Assembly: GCA_947581925.1 (NCBI GenBank)
Contig: CANPWB010000006.1
Coordinates: 1 to 64,000, forward strand
Reading direction: 5' to 3'
DNA length: 64,000 nucleotides
Origin: an uncultured Clostridia bacterium
Lineage (GTDB): Bacteria > Bacillota > Clostridia > Christensenellales > CAG-917
Both the position numbers and the translations under genes were made by a program. Under the pieces are notes generated by a model that had not been told where the DNA came from, searched no databases, and saw only the letters and a program-made list of their open reading frames with translations. Each line of letters starts with the position of its first letter. Positions within the stretch are counted from its first letter, which is position 1. Positions 16,283 to 24,990 of this stretch are shown piece by piece.

Positions 16283-16375
16283 TTAGGATAAAACGATCGC
16301 AGTGATGAAGAAATAGATGCAAAGACCTATCGTTGCGACAGTGGCCGCATAGTTTTGTTTGATGACTTCAAGCAT
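16283..16375 (-). CDS. 30-residue single-span membrane peptide
   Basis: Too short for the ORF track. It reads MLEVIKQNYAATVATIGLCI and continues YFFITAIVLS. AAGGGGA stands about seven bases before the ATG. It has a short polar N-terminus followed by one hydrophobic segment of about 20 residues. No family is recognised. It could be a small regulatory membrane protein or a type I toxin-like peptide. The support is the start signal and the clean membrane profile only. Confidence 0.45.
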   Translation of the reverse strand: MLEVIKQNYAATVATIGLCIYFFITAIVLS

Positions 16376-16613
16376 GTGCCATTCCCCTTATATTTTCTCA
16401 TTTGATTTTACAGTTATGCATTGATTGCCCTTCGCCATGTTGCGCGCGTCTTAGACAAAAATACCGCGCGGCTATATCATTTGTACAGACATTTCTTATA
16501 AATTATGCGGAGAGTGGTATTACCTCCCGTAATGTAGCAAATGCGTATCTTCATAGCGACGAATAAGCGTCAAAACAGGCAAAAAAATACGCGGAAATGC
16601 GGTGCGGCGATAG

Positions 16614-16642
16614 TTGACAATTGCAATTGTATACTATATTAT
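16614..16642 (+). promoter_or_regulatory. Promoter of the permease-prefix gene
   Basis: TTGACA at 16614-16619, 17 bases, TATTAT at 16637-16642. The transcript would have a leader of about 240 bases. In 16376-16890 I see nothing else. Confidence 0.65.
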
Positions 16643-16890
16643 TAGCATGGATATTTACGAGAATATCTTCGCGTATGCGTACGCGCGGGAGTAAATACAC
16701 GCTTTTTGCACGCGGGGTGTAACCGAACGTGGCTTAGCACGTATTTTAGTGAGGAGAGGGGACGCATGCACCCTGCGCCACGAGCGGAAGATAGGGCATA
16801 GAGCGCGAGTTTTATCCGCAGCGCATGTCCGACGGCGGACGGCAAAAAATCAAATAGTAAAAATAAAATTTTTATATAAAGGAGTCAACT

Positions 16891-17784
16891 ATGACGGAAA
16901 CAGAGATCACCAATCTGCTCAAGCCGCGTTACAAGGCGTATCTTGAGGGCGCGTTCAGACAGATCGAGCCGACGAAGGCGGCAATGGAGTATCGCAAGCA
17001 ACTGCTTGTCAAGCTGCTCGACCGCTCGCAGGAGCTGCATATCCGCGGCATCGAGGACCCGGAGCTCATTTTTAAGACGGCGATAGACGAGCTTGGCGAC
17101 ATGTCCGACAACCTTGAAAAGTTTGAGAATCGCGAGAAGAACAAGGGCGAAATCAAGCGCAAGGTCTCCATGGGCACTATAATAGCAATGACGATAATCG
17201 CGTTGTTCGGGCTGCTGTACGTCATAGCGGGCGCGACGACGGGGCTTTGGCATCCGCTCTGGCTCGTGCTGCTCTTTGGCGTATTTGCAAGCGTGACAGT
17301 GCTTTTGACTTTTGCAGGCATCAAGCTCTACAAAAAGAAGAAGATAGTACCCATCAGGATCATGCTTGTCGCGATCGAGGTGATGCTGTCGGTGTTTGCA
17401 TTTCTCGTATTGCAGATACTCTTCAAGATAAACGGCAGCTGGCTCGTTTTTCTCGCAATGGTAGGGCTGATATTCGGCGTAGACACCGCGATAGCATTTC
17501 TTTTGGGCGACAAGACGAAGTGGATAGAATTTCCCATTTTCATCGAGGTGTTTTGCGTCATGCTGTACGTCATTTTGGGCATTGCGCTCGACCCCTTGAA
17601 CCATGTGGCGAGCATATGGCATCCGGGCTGGATACTGTGCCTCGCGGGCGTGATCGTCGCCATAGTGGAACTCATAGTATTCCTCGTGAACAGGGCGCGC
17701 CTCAAGGCTAAGATGGAAGAGGAGAGAGAGGAAGAACTCAATCAAAAGACGGACGAATCCTATTGGACAGAGTGGGACGACTGA
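16891..17784 (+). CDS. Permease-prefix-domain membrane protein
   Basis: 297 residues with an AAGGAG site before the ATG (ataaaggagtcaactATG). Residues 1-85 are helical and soluble (LVKLLDRSQELHIRGIEDPE, then AIDELGDMSDNL), resembling the permease prefix domain found with PadR regulators. About seven membrane segments follow, from roughly residue 92 to 270, then a charged tail. No transport motif is visible. It stands 42 bases upstream of the condensation-fold gene in the same direction, so the two may form an operon. Function unknown. Confidence 0.65.
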   Translation: MTETEITNLLKPRYKAYLEGAFRQIEPTKAAMEYRKQLLVKLLDRSQELHIRGIEDPELIFKTAIDELGDMSDNLEKFENREKNKGEIKRKVSMGTIIAMTIIALFGLLYVIAGATTGLWHPLWLVLLFGVFASVTVLLTFAGIKLYKKKKIVPIRIMLVAIEVMLSVFAFLVLQILFKINGSWLVFLAMVGLIFGVDTAIAFLLGDKTKWIEFPIFIEVFCVMLYVILGIALDPLNHVASIWHPGWILCLAGVIVAIVELIVFLVNRARLKAKMEEEREEELNQKTDESYWTEWDD

Positions 17785-17826
17785 TCGCACAAAATAGGGT
17801 CAGAACGCATATAATGAGGAGATAAA

Positions 17827-19134
17827 ATGCCTATTTCGTCAAAAAAGAAACTCAAAGCAGAGATATGGGACAGAATGCAATTTCTGTTCCGCAACTACTA
17901 TGACCGCATGGTGCACCTCAAGCTCGTCTACGACGGCAAGCTCGACATAGCCATTTTGAAACAGGTCATAGTGTATATGATAGAAAAAGCGCCCGTGTTG
18001 CACTCGAGTTTCAATACGACGGTGCTCGAGCCCTATTGGAAAGAGGAAAATTATACCATTGACGACATCTTGACGGTCACCGAGACGACGGACGCGGATA
18101 AGGACGCAGATGTTTTCCTCTCGGGCACGATACCGTATGACAACAATGTGCAGATGAAGATAGCCGTATTCGAGCAGGAGACGGAGACGGGCACAAAGAC
18201 CGTGCTGGCGCTCAGAGAAAACCATATGTGCATGGACGGCGGCGATCTCAAGTATTTCATCGTCACGCTGGTACAAAACTACAACCGCCTCAAAAATTCC
18301 GCGTACGGCGAGATAGGGATGAAGTCCGGCTCGCGCAGTCTTGATCAGATATATTCCAAATTCGAGGGCGACGACTTAAAACACGCGCGCGGGCTGTACA
18401 AAAATATCGCGAAAAGCCAGGACCATGTCGGCTTTCCGTGGAGCGCTCCCTCGGACAATGATGAGAACCGCATAATCCGCCGCGAGATAGACGAGGCGCA
18501 TTTCGCCGCGTTGCGCGCGACTTCCAAAAAGCTGGGCATAACAATAAACGACGCGGTCATGGCGATCACTTTCCGCTCGCTCTACGACCTTTGCGGGCTT
18601 AAGGACGACGACAGCCTCACGGTGTCCTGCGCGATAGACTTGCGCAAACACATCGTAGAGGGCGGGGCAAAGGGCGGTCTCACCAACCACACCGCGTGGC
18701 TCGCTTGCCGTACGCTCGAGAGGGGCGCGACAATGCAGGACACCGTCGTCAATGTCATCCGCTCCATGAAAACGTTCAAACGTGATAAGTTTTCGGGACT
18801 CTATTCGCTGCCGCTCTTAAAACTCGCATATACGATTTTGCCGCAGGACGTCGCCGAGATAGCGATAAAGCTCGGCTACGACAACCCCTTGCTCGCGGTC
18901 AGCAATATGGGACAGCTCGACGACAAGGGCATGACCTTCGACGGGCTCACGCTGAGGAGCGGATTCATCTCGGGAGCCACGAAATACAAACCCTTCTTCC
19001 TCATGTCCGTCACGACGCTACTGGGCAGAATGACGCTCTCCACCGCGATACGCGGCTCCGCCCCCGACGTCGCCGTCGCGAACAAGTATTTTGACCTCTT
19101 CGAGAAGTACCTCGACGAATTCACCGATATCTGA
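17827..19134 (+). CDS. Condensation-domain-fold acyltransferase-like protein
   Basis: 435 residues, cytoplasmic. ENHMCMDGGD (about 131-140) is a form of the catalytic HHxxxDG motif, with the second His (133) and the Asp-Gly (137-138) kept and the first His replaced by Asn. The layout of two chloramphenicol-acetyltransferase-like lobes matches the NRPS condensation/alcohol acetyltransferase/WS-DGAT group. The second lobe contains VSNMGQLDDKG. The likely reaction is transfer of an acyl group from a thioester to an alcohol or amine; the substrate is unknown. No NRPS or PKS gene is nearby. AGGAG precedes the ATG. Confidence 0.7.
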   Translation: MPISSKKKLKAEIWDRMQFLFRNYYDRMVHLKLVYDGKLDIAILKQVIVYMIEKAPVLHSSFNTTVLEPYWKEENYTIDDILTVTETTDADKDADVFLSGTIPYDNNVQMKIAVFEQETETGTKTVLALRENHMCMDGGDLKYFIVTLVQNYNRLKNSAYGEIGMKSGSRSLDQIYSKFEGDDLKHARGLYKNIAKSQDHVGFPWSAPSDNDENRIIRREIDEAHFAALRATSKKLGITINDAVMAITFRSLYDLCGLKDDDSLTVSCAIDLRKHIVEGGAKGGLTNHTAWLACRTLERGATMQDTVVNVIRSMKTFKRDKFSGLYSLPLLKLAYTILPQDVAEIAIKLGYDNPLLAVSNMGQLDDKGMTFDGLTLRSGFISGATKYKPFFLMSVTTLLGRMTLSTAIRGSAPDVAVANKYFDLFEKYLDEFTDI

Positions 19135-19175
19135 GAAAAGCGCGTATGCGCGCCAAATCGCATACAAACGAATTT

Positions 19176-19290
19176 TTACGCAGGGCTGCTCGCCCCGCAC
19201 GCCCCAGGTGGGGCGCTGCCCCACACGCCACACGCAGGGCTGCTCGCCCTGCACCTCGGTAAGGGACTTCGTCCCCTGCACCCCAAGCTA
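19176..19290 (+). repeat. Dispersed repeat family D (CTGCTCGCCCTGC / GACTTCGTCCCCTGC)
   Basis: A series of short hairpins: GGGCTGCTCGCCC, GGGGCGCTGCCCC, GGGCTGCTCGCCC, then AAGGGACTTCGTCCCCTGCA and CCCCAAGCTAAAAACGCGA. Related copies are at about 27475-27545, 40076-40175, 42500-42605 and 45170-45235. It resembles a REP/BIME-type mosaic. Confidence 0.7.
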
Positions 19291-19421
19291 AAAACGCGAG
19301 CTAGGCAAATACTTGCCGTCGCTCGCGTTTTTGATTGTGTGTATGGTACAAACTCCAGCGTGAGAGCTTGATATTGACGTCGCGCATTGTCCGAGGTTAA
19401 CGTAACCTCTGTCCGAGCGTC

Positions 19422-19558
19422 ATCGGGGTCCCCATAATAATGAGCATAGCGAATTTTATGGGGTATTAGATCGGGGTCCCCATAATAATGAGCATAGCGA
19501 ATTTTATGGGGTATTAGATCGGGGTCCCCGCAAAAATATTAAATGTTTTTGCGGGGTG
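19422..19558 (+). repeat. Family A hairpin repeat, three tandem units
   Basis: Two identical 48-base units (ATCGGGGTCCCCATAATAAT...) at 19422-19469 and 19470-19517, then a variant ATCGGGGTCCCCGCAAAAAT...TTTTTGCGGGG unit from 19518. Each unit pairs its ends (GGGGTCCCCRYAAAAT with ATTTTRYGGGGT), giving a stable hairpin. With family D this accounts for the gap 19135-19594. Confidence 0.8.
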
Positions 19559-19594
19559 AATACACGGACTTTGCTCTGTTTGAGCTCTCTTTGC

Positions 19595-20935
19595 TCACTT
19601 TATTTTTGCGCTGATCTTTTCGATATAGCGGCTGTGCTCGGTTTTTTGACCGGCGGCGCGCACAAAGGCGCGGATGTCGTCGCGGTAGTCCTCGACGTCG
19701 TCCTCGTCGAGGTCAAGCTCGTCCGCATATTCGAGGTATTCCGAGAGGCAGAGGTAATACTCCATCTCAAAATTTTCGTAAAGTTTCGTGTCTATGCTGC
19801 CAAGCTCGAAGTTATTTTTGAGGGCGGTGCGCTCGCGCTTTGTTTTTTCCAGCCATTTGAGGGAGCCCTCCTTGTCGCCGAGGTACTTACTGCTCACGAA
19901 GAGGTTTCTGTACGCATACGCCAAAAACAGCGAGAGCAAGCCTTTTGAGTCTATGTTTCGCACGGCGGGCGAGGCGGTTTCGAGGGCTTGTATGCTGTCG
20001 AGAGTCTTAAACGCCCACTCCCTGCAATGCTCCATATTCTTTTTTACGCCGTCCCCCGAGAGGTCGGGGCACATCGCGTACAGCAAATACGCATACGTCA
20101 TATTTTGCGTCACAAAGACTGTAGCCCACTCGTTGAAAGTGCCGATATCGTCCGCGTGTATGCCCTCGAGTATGGCGAGGTTCTTGTCCCTGAACGCGCG
20201 GAAGGCTGGTCTGTCCACATAAAATTCGCTGTCCTCGCGCGCCTTCATAGCCGAGAGCAACTCGAAGAAGGATATGCTGATGGCAGTCGCCGAGGCGAGC
20301 TCGTCCGAGAAGAGAGAGCTGTATGCGTCGCGAAATTTTTTCATCTCCTCGAGGGTCTTGTCCCCGTCGCCGAACATGTGCGCCGCCTGCGTATAAAAAA
20401 GTATGTACTGCGCAAGTTCATAGTCAGAACACTTTGACCCCTGCGCCGAGAAGTGGCTCTCGATGAAGTCCCGCATCTTGTAGCGGTTGTTTATGAGCTC
20501 CATCTTGTTGACGTCCACGGACATCTTCTGCCGCGAGAAGAAGTACGCGGCGATACCCTCCGCGAAAACGTCCTCGTCTCCCGCGCACGCGATTGGCTGT
20601 ACGAACGCATTGTCGAAGTCGGAAGGGTAGACTATCTTCTCCTCCTCACGCCTCACGCAGTGAACCTTCGTCATGCCGTAAGAGGCGAGGGCGTATCCCA
20701 GTTCGAAATACAGATTGCCGCTCACGCTGCCGTCCGCGCGGTTGCCGAATATGACGATCGCCTGATTGCAGCGCTTGAGTTGCCCGAGCACGGTATCGCC
20801 CACGGACGCGAATTCGGAGCTATTGTCCGAGTTGCCGCCCACTATACAGCCGTACCCGCGCCTTTCAAGCAGAGCCTTTACTTTGAGCGCGGACGAGATG
20901 TTTCCGCTCCAAACGATAAAAATATTGTCTTTCAT
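19595..20935 (-). CDS. TIR-like (CAP12-type) nucleotide-processing domain protein
   Basis: 446 residues with AAAGGAG before the ATG. Residues 1-115 form a flavodoxin/TIR-like domain: IFIVWSGN at strand 1, GDTVLGQLKRCNQAIVIFG in the middle, and NLYFELGYAL (74-83), in which Glu78 matches the catalytic Glu of TIR NADases of the CAP12/DUF1863-like group. Residues about 130-440 are helical and TPR-like, with an acidic stretch (ELDLDEDDVEDYRDD) near 415. Related TIR-like proteins act in anti-phage abortive infection by destroying NAD. Here no partner such as a Thoeris SIR2 or cyclase is adjacent, so it would be a single-gene system. The NADase activity is inference. Confidence 0.7.
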   Translation of the reverse strand: MKDNIFIVWSGNISSALKVKALLERRGYGCIVGGNSDNSSEFASVGDTVLGQLKRCNQAIVIFGNRADGSVSGNLYFELGYALASYGMTKVHCVRREEEKIVYPSDFDNAFVQPIACAGDEDVFAEGIAAYFFSRQKMSVDVNKMELINNRYKMRDFIESHFSAQGSKCSDYELAQYILFYTQAAHMFGDGDKTLEEMKKFRDAYSSLFSDELASATAISISFFELLSAMKAREDSEFYVDRPAFRAFRDKNLAILEGIHADDIGTFNEWATVFVTQNMTYAYLLYAMCPDLSGDGVKKNMEHCREWAFKTLDSIQALETASPAVRNIDSKGLLSLFLAYAYRNLFVSSKYLGDKEGSLKWLEKTKRERTALKNNFELGSIDTKLYENFEMEYYLCLSEYLEYADELDLDEDDVEDYRDDIRAFVRAAGQKTEHSRYIEKISAKIK

Positions 20936-20953
20936 AAGCGTTCTCCTTTAGAG

Positions 20954-20982
20954 ATTATAATAAAACTCTTTTCCGTTTGCAA
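20954..20982 (-). promoter_or_regulatory. Promoter of the TIR-like gene
   Basis: On the minus strand TTGCAA (20982-20977), 17 bases, TATAAT (20959-20954), with AAAGGAG and the ATG following. Confidence 0.65.
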
Positions 20983-21019
20983 CAAAATTCTCAAATTGCC
21001 TTAAATGCGCAAATAGCAC

Positions 21020-21048
21020 TTGAAATGCAAAATTCATTGTGATAAAAT
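21020..21048 (+). promoter_or_regulatory. Promoter of the esterase gene
   Basis: TTGAAA at 21020-21025, 17 bases, TAAAAT at 21043-21048; AGGGGAG and ATG at 21083 follow. Confidence 0.55.
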
Positions 21049-21082
21049 TATTTTAATATAATGTTTAGGGGAGATAAAAATC

Positions 21083-21997
21083 ATGACGCTTGCAAAATTT
21101 CTGTTTGTCGCCATAGACAAAATGTACGACAAATCGCAAAACGAAAACAAAGTCCTCAAATTCGAGGGCGTGACATTTGAGGAAAAAAAGGACATTGCTT
21201 ACGGCGAGACGGCAAATGAAAAGCTGGACATATGCTACGTCAAGCGTACCGTCGGCGAGAAATATCCCGTTTTCTTCGAGATACACGGCGGCGGATTCGT
21301 CGCGGGCGACAAGTGCCACAGGCGCGGCCTCTCGAGATGGGCGGCAAACCTCGGCTATTTCGTCGTCAACGTCAACTACGCTTTGGGACCCGAGGAGAAG
21401 TTCCCGCTCGGCGTACAGCACCTCGTCAAGGCGCTCAATTGGGTGGGCGAGAATGCCGAGAAGTACAATCTTGACCTCGACAATATGTGCGTATCGGGCG
21501 ACAGCGCGGGCGGATATTACAGCGCTATGCTCGCCTGCGTCGCGACAAACAAGGCTTTGCAGGAGAAGTTCGGCGTCAGTACGGATCTGAAGTTCCGCAC
21601 CTGCATGCTCAACTGCGGCATCTACGACATCAACGAGGCGCTCAGCAAGAAGCTGCCTTTCCGCCTCACGGACAGGATACTCTTCGACTTTGCGGGCGTA
21701 CACGTCAAGCAATTGCCGGAGTATGAGTATCACGACGTGCTCGCCCCCTTCGATTTTGTGGACAAGTCTTTCCCCGCCGCGTTCATCACTTATGCGGAAA
21801 AGGATATATTCTGCAAGGGACAAGGGCAAAAGCTCATAGCAAAACTCAATGAGCTCGGCGTACATGTGGAACAGCATCACTCCGTCAAGTTGCTTGACAA
21901 CCACACATATCCGCTCAGCTGGACGACAAAACTCGCGGCAGAAAACGTCAAACTCGCGGAGGATTTCCTGCGTCGCGCGGCAAAGAGAGAGGTCTGA
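21083..21997 (+). CDS. Alpha/beta hydrolase, hormone-sensitive-lipase-type esterase
   Basis: 304 residues, probably cytoplasmic. HGGGF (68-72) forms the oxyanion hole and GDSAGG (139-144) the nucleophile elbow with Ser141. The Asp in YAEKD (near 237) and the His in DNHTY (near 273) complete the triad. These features define the HSL/family IV carboxylesterases, which hydrolyse short acyl esters; the natural substrate is unknown. It has its own promoter and is divergent from the TIR-like gene. A hairpin terminator follows the stop. Confidence 0.88.
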   Translation: MTLAKFLFVAIDKMYDKSQNENKVLKFEGVTFEEKKDIAYGETANEKLDICYVKRTVGEKYPVFFEIHGGGFVAGDKCHRRGLSRWAANLGYFVVNVNYALGPEEKFPLGVQHLVKALNWVGENAEKYNLDLDNMCVSGDSAGGYYSAMLACVATNKALQEKFGVSTDLKFRTCMLNCGIYDINEALSKKLPFRLTDRILFDFAGVHVKQLPEYEYHDVLAPFDFVDKSFPAAFITYAEKDIFCKGQGQKLIAKLNELGVHVEQHHSVKLLDNHTYPLSWTTKLAAENVKLAEDFLRRAAKREV

Positions 21998-22002
21998 CGC
22001 AT

Positions 22003-22039
22003 CTTCTGCCTCCCTGCATTTGCGCAGGGCGGAAGTTTT
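22003..22039 (+). terminator. Probable terminator of the esterase gene
   Basis: CTTCTGCCTCCCTGC-ATTTGC-GCAGGGCGGAAG followed by TTTT; the stem has small bulges. Confidence 0.5.
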
Positions 22040-22222
22040 CGGACTATATGCCGTCTTGCAAGGGCGGTCCATAGGGGCAGTTTTGCCGCGGCGACGGTTT
22101 TGTCTGTAAGCCTCGGCAGCGCCCAACAGGGCAGTGCCGCTCATAGGCGTAGGCAGCTTTGCAAAGCGACAAAAACGGCAAAAAAATATATATGGGGGCG
22201 CAAAATTCGCCCCCCTTATGCT

Positions 22223-22876
22223 ATGAAAAAGAAGGACAAACAAAAAACGGGCTATGTTCCCAAAGAGTACTCCCCAGTTGATAATATCGACAGAGACAAG
22301 TACTCCGAGGAGGAGATAGATCGCGCAAGAGAGGAGGTCGCCTCGCACAATAAGCGCGTGAAGGGTCTTGGCATACTCAGCGTCATCTGGACGTTTTTGA
22401 GCACGGTGTATGCCATAGTTTCCGCTTGCGTCCTCATCTCCCGCCGCTGGGTGGACCACACCGTCACCTATGTGCTCATAGGTATTTTGGTGTTGTACGT
22501 CGGCATTTTCATAGGCGTCGCCGTCTGTGCGTTCGCAAGTCCAAAGGACGGCAAAAAAAGCATGAAGGGCGTAAAGACGGCCTTGAAATTCTTGAAACCC
22601 GTAATGTCCATAGTGCTCGTCGCGCTTTCTATCACGCAGGTCGTCGCAGTATCTATGGACGCGTTCTCTCTCTCGAAAGTGTTCTTTATGGTGTTCACGA
22701 TGCTCGTCGCCTTTTTGCAGATAACTTTTCGAGTGCTGCTGCTTGTCGCCAAAGCGAGGGCAAAGAAAATAGCCAAAGGCTATGAGGTCCGCGTGGAGCG
22801 TTTTATAGACGGGCAAAAGAAGAAGAAAAACTTTCGCGCCAAACTCAAAGAAAAACAGTACCGCGACGATCGATAG
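22223..22876 (+). CDS. Four-span membrane protein of unknown function
   Basis: 217 residues, read from MKKKDKQKTGYVPKEYSPVD; the ORF-track start lies 41 codons upstream in non-coding sequence. A charged N-terminus of about 50 residues is followed by four membrane segments (near 52-77, 85-110, 132-155 and 162-185) and a basic tail (FIDGQKKKKNFRAKLKEKQ). No family recognised. No normal ribosome site is visible: GGGGGCGCAAAATTCGCCCCCC, a GC-rich hairpin, ends just seven bases before the ATG. This may limit translation. Confidence 0.6.
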   Translation: MKKKDKQKTGYVPKEYSPVDNIDRDKYSEEEIDRAREEVASHNKRVKGLGILSVIWTFLSTVYAIVSACVLISRRWVDHTVTYVLIGILVLYVGIFIGVAVCAFASPKDGKKSMKGVKTALKFLKPVMSIVLVALSITQVVAVSMDAFSLSKVFFMVFTMLVAFLQITFRVLLLVAKARAKKIAKGYEVRVERFIDGQKKKKNFRAKLKEKQYRDDR

Positions 22877-22944
22877 CGGTTTTTATCATTAAGAAAATCA
22901 AAATGCAGAAAGATTTTATATAATCCACTAAAAAATCGACGGGA

Positions 22945-23193
22945 TCACATATCGGTCAATCCAAGCAAATAATCCACGGTGACGCCATAGAAAGCGGCTG
23001 TATCGGCAAGAAATTGCAATGGCGGCTGCCTTTGTTCTTTTTCATAATGTAGATATGTGACGCTGTTCAACCCGAGCAATTCAGCACATTGCCGCTGAGT
23101 CAGCCCTCTTTCTTCTCGAAGTTCTTTTAAACGTATTCCCAATATAACTTTTTTACCTACAATATTCTGATTATTTCCCATATTCCTTGACAT
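22945..23193 (-). CDS. XRE-family repressor (lipoprotein module 1)
   Basis: 82 residues (or 78 from the second ATG at 23181, which follows AAGGA). LKELREERGLTQRQCAELLG is the helix-turn-helix, followed by the typical VDYLLGLTDM end. It is small and has no ligand domain. It is divergent from the InlB-repeat lipoprotein gene, and its start codon overlaps the -35 box of that gene's promoter. Two palindromes in the promoter are its probable operators. The tail is nearly identical in form to the second XRE protein at 27655. Confidence 0.85.
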   Translation of the reverse strand: MSRNMGNNQNIVGKKVILGIRLKELREERGLTQRQCAELLGLNSVTYLHYEKEQRQPPLQFLADTAAFYGVTVDYLLGLTDM

Positions 23194-23239
23194 ATTACCA
23201 TTTTGGTAATAAAATAGAGAAAAACTACCAAATTGGTAG
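23187..23239 (+). promoter_or_regulatory. Promoter with two XRE operators (module 1)
   Basis: TTGACA at 23187-23192, 17 bases, TAAAAT at 23210-23215. Palindrome ATTACCATTTTGGTAAT (23194-23210) occupies the spacer. A second, CTACCAAATTGGTAG (23225-23239), lies just past the -10 box. The centres are 30 bases apart, about three helical turns. This layout fits tight repression of the lipoprotein gene. Confidence 0.75.
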
Positions 23240-23261
23240 CAATAAAAAGGAGTATGAGCAT

Positions 23262-24893
23262 ATGAGAAAAAAAATTATTGCAAGACTAGCCGTCGTTTTA
23301 GCTCTGATACTGACCATCTCTTGTATATTTGCGGGATGCGATGGATTGTTTGGCAACCGCGGCGACGATTCGCCAAAGGAATACACGATCCAGTACACCG
23401 ACGACGTAGGAACGCATATGTTAAATGTTAAGGAGGGTGCTCCGTATTCTTTGGAGAGTATCCCAAGCCGATATGGCTATGAGTTTTTGGGGCTCTTTGA
23501 CGCGCAGACAGGAGGGAAGCAGTATGTCGGAGCCAACGGTTCTTCGCTCACGCCGTTCAGGGACAATGAAAGTTTGATATTGTTTCCACAGTTCAGCCCT
23601 CTTGAATATACGGTGATTTTAGATTACGGCGACGCGGCGGTCACGGGCGTGAGGTCTGTCACCGCCACATATGACAATGAGCTCCCCGAACTTCCCAACG
23701 GGCTTAGCCTTGCGCATCATAGTTTCACGGGTTGGTACACCGAGAAGAATGGGAACGGCATACAGATCGCCGACGCTTATGGAAACATCCCCCTTGTTTC
23801 TGTGTTCAACAAGAAGAATTTCAATATTGATGATGAGGCGCGTCGCGTCTATTTGTATGCAGGTTTTGCAATCGACAAGCAAACCGTGACATTTAACTTT
23901 GGAGATGGTATTCCCGCGGAAACTATGCTTGTCCCCTATGACACGCCTATAGGAGATATTGTGCCCAAGACAAGAAATGACAAGGGAGAGGCCGGAGCAA
24001 CTTGGAGCAAGAGCCAAGGCGGGGCAGTGTTCTCCGGGAATGTGACCGAGGATATGACGCTTTATGTCAGGGATTGGGCGCCCGTCATAGAACTGAACGG
24101 CAATGGCGTGGAGATCGCGCCTATCGTAGCAAAAGCGGGAACGACGGTAACCCTTCCGATCCCGGAAAAGCCGCTTGCAAAGTTTCTGTATTGGGAAGAT
24201 GAAAACGGAGAGGAATACACCTCTAAGCAGATGCCCGACAGTAGCATAAAACTCAATGCCGTTTGGCAGGCAAAAATAGTGTTTGATGAGAACGGCGGCA
24301 GCGATGTAGCCGACATATCCGAACCCACAGGAGAGACGATCGCTCTTCCGAAGCCCGAGAAAGATGGATATATTTTCGCGGGTTGGTACACGGCGGACAA
24401 AGAAAAGTATACTCAAACAAAAATGCCTTATGCAGGAATTGCCTTAAAAGCAGGCTGGTACAAGGCAAAAAGCGCGTCAAAGACTTTGGTAGATGGCAAC
24501 AGCTCCGTGCAGAGCGATAGCCACCGTGATACCTTTATGGATGCCTTAACGTTGAATTTTTCGGAATATCTGCCATCGGATTTTGACGGAGATATAACCG
24601 TCACGGTAAAATGGCAAGAGAAAAATACAGATGGAGGAAAGAAGAAGGTCGCAGTAGGTTTCTATTCAAAGAAAACCGTCAGCGAAGATTACTTGATTTT
24701 GCGGACAGTCATCGAGCATGCAGATAAAAGTTATATGGACGTGGAGAGAACTTTCAACACGCATCTGACAGGCAACAAGATATATGTCACTTTAGCGAGC
24801 GATTCAAACTCTACAGGTTGGCTGTATAATGGCTATGTATCAGACTTCCGTTATCAACTTACATATCCAGATATTTCATTCTTATATCTGTAA
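23262..24893 (+). CDS. InlB-B-repeat surface lipoprotein
   Basis: 543 residues, starting at the ATG at 23262 after AAGGAG; the earlier track start is inside the promoter. Signal peptide MRKKIIARLAVVLALILTIS with lipobox IFAGC. About three to four Listeria-Bacteroides (InlB B) repeats follow, recognised by the pattern V-x-F-x-x-x-G-G...YTFxGWY (for example HHSFTGWYTEKNG, GYIFAGWYTADKE). The C-terminal 130 residues are a beta-rich domain with no recognised family. It is probably anchored outside the membrane and involved in surface contact. Expression is likely controlled by the divergent XRE protein. A terminator follows at 24910. Confidence 0.85.
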   Translation: MRKKIIARLAVVLALILTISCIFAGCDGLFGNRGDDSPKEYTIQYTDDVGTHMLNVKEGAPYSLESIPSRYGYEFLGLFDAQTGGKQYVGANGSSLTPFRDNESLILFPQFSPLEYTVILDYGDAAVTGVRSVTATYDNELPELPNGLSLAHHSFTGWYTEKNGNGIQIADAYGNIPLVSVFNKKNFNIDDEARRVYLYAGFAIDKQTVTFNFGDGIPAETMLVPYDTPIGDIVPKTRNDKGEAGATWSKSQGGAVFSGNVTEDMTLYVRDWAPVIELNGNGVEIAPIVAKAGTTVTLPIPEKPLAKFLYWEDENGEEYTSKQMPDSSIKLNAVWQAKIVFDENGGSDVADISEPTGETIALPKPEKDGYIFAGWYTADKEKYTQTKMPYAGIALKAGWYKAKSASKTLVDGNSSVQSDSHRDTFMDALTLNFSEYLPSDFDGDITVTVKWQEKNTDGGKKKVAVGFYSKKTVSEDYLILRTVIEHADKSYMDVERTFNTHLTGNKIYVTLASDSNSTGWLYNGYVSDFRYQLTYPDISFLYL

Positions 24894-24909
24894 TAAATTC
24901 TCGCTTTTG

Positions 24910-24938
24910 CCGCCCGCCTTTCAAGCGGGCGGTTTTTA
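24910..24938 (+). terminator. Rho-independent terminator of the InlB lipoprotein gene
   Basis: CCGCCCGC-CTTTCAA-GCGGGCGG followed by TTTTTAT; an 8-bp GC-rich stem. Confidence 0.85.
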
Positions 24939-24990
24939 TATTTGCGAGTCCTATTTTTTGGAGAAAAAGTTGTCAATTTTTTGGAGTGAA

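Noticed and set aside
16885-17790. 301-residue minus-strand ORF
   Set aside because: Antisense to the permease-prefix gene; rich in His, Tyr and Arg, the signature of a reversed membrane protein.
21065-22816. 583-residue minus-strand ORF
   Set aside because: It is the antisense shadow of the esterase and the membrane-protein gene, with unlikely composition rich in His, Arg and Tyr.
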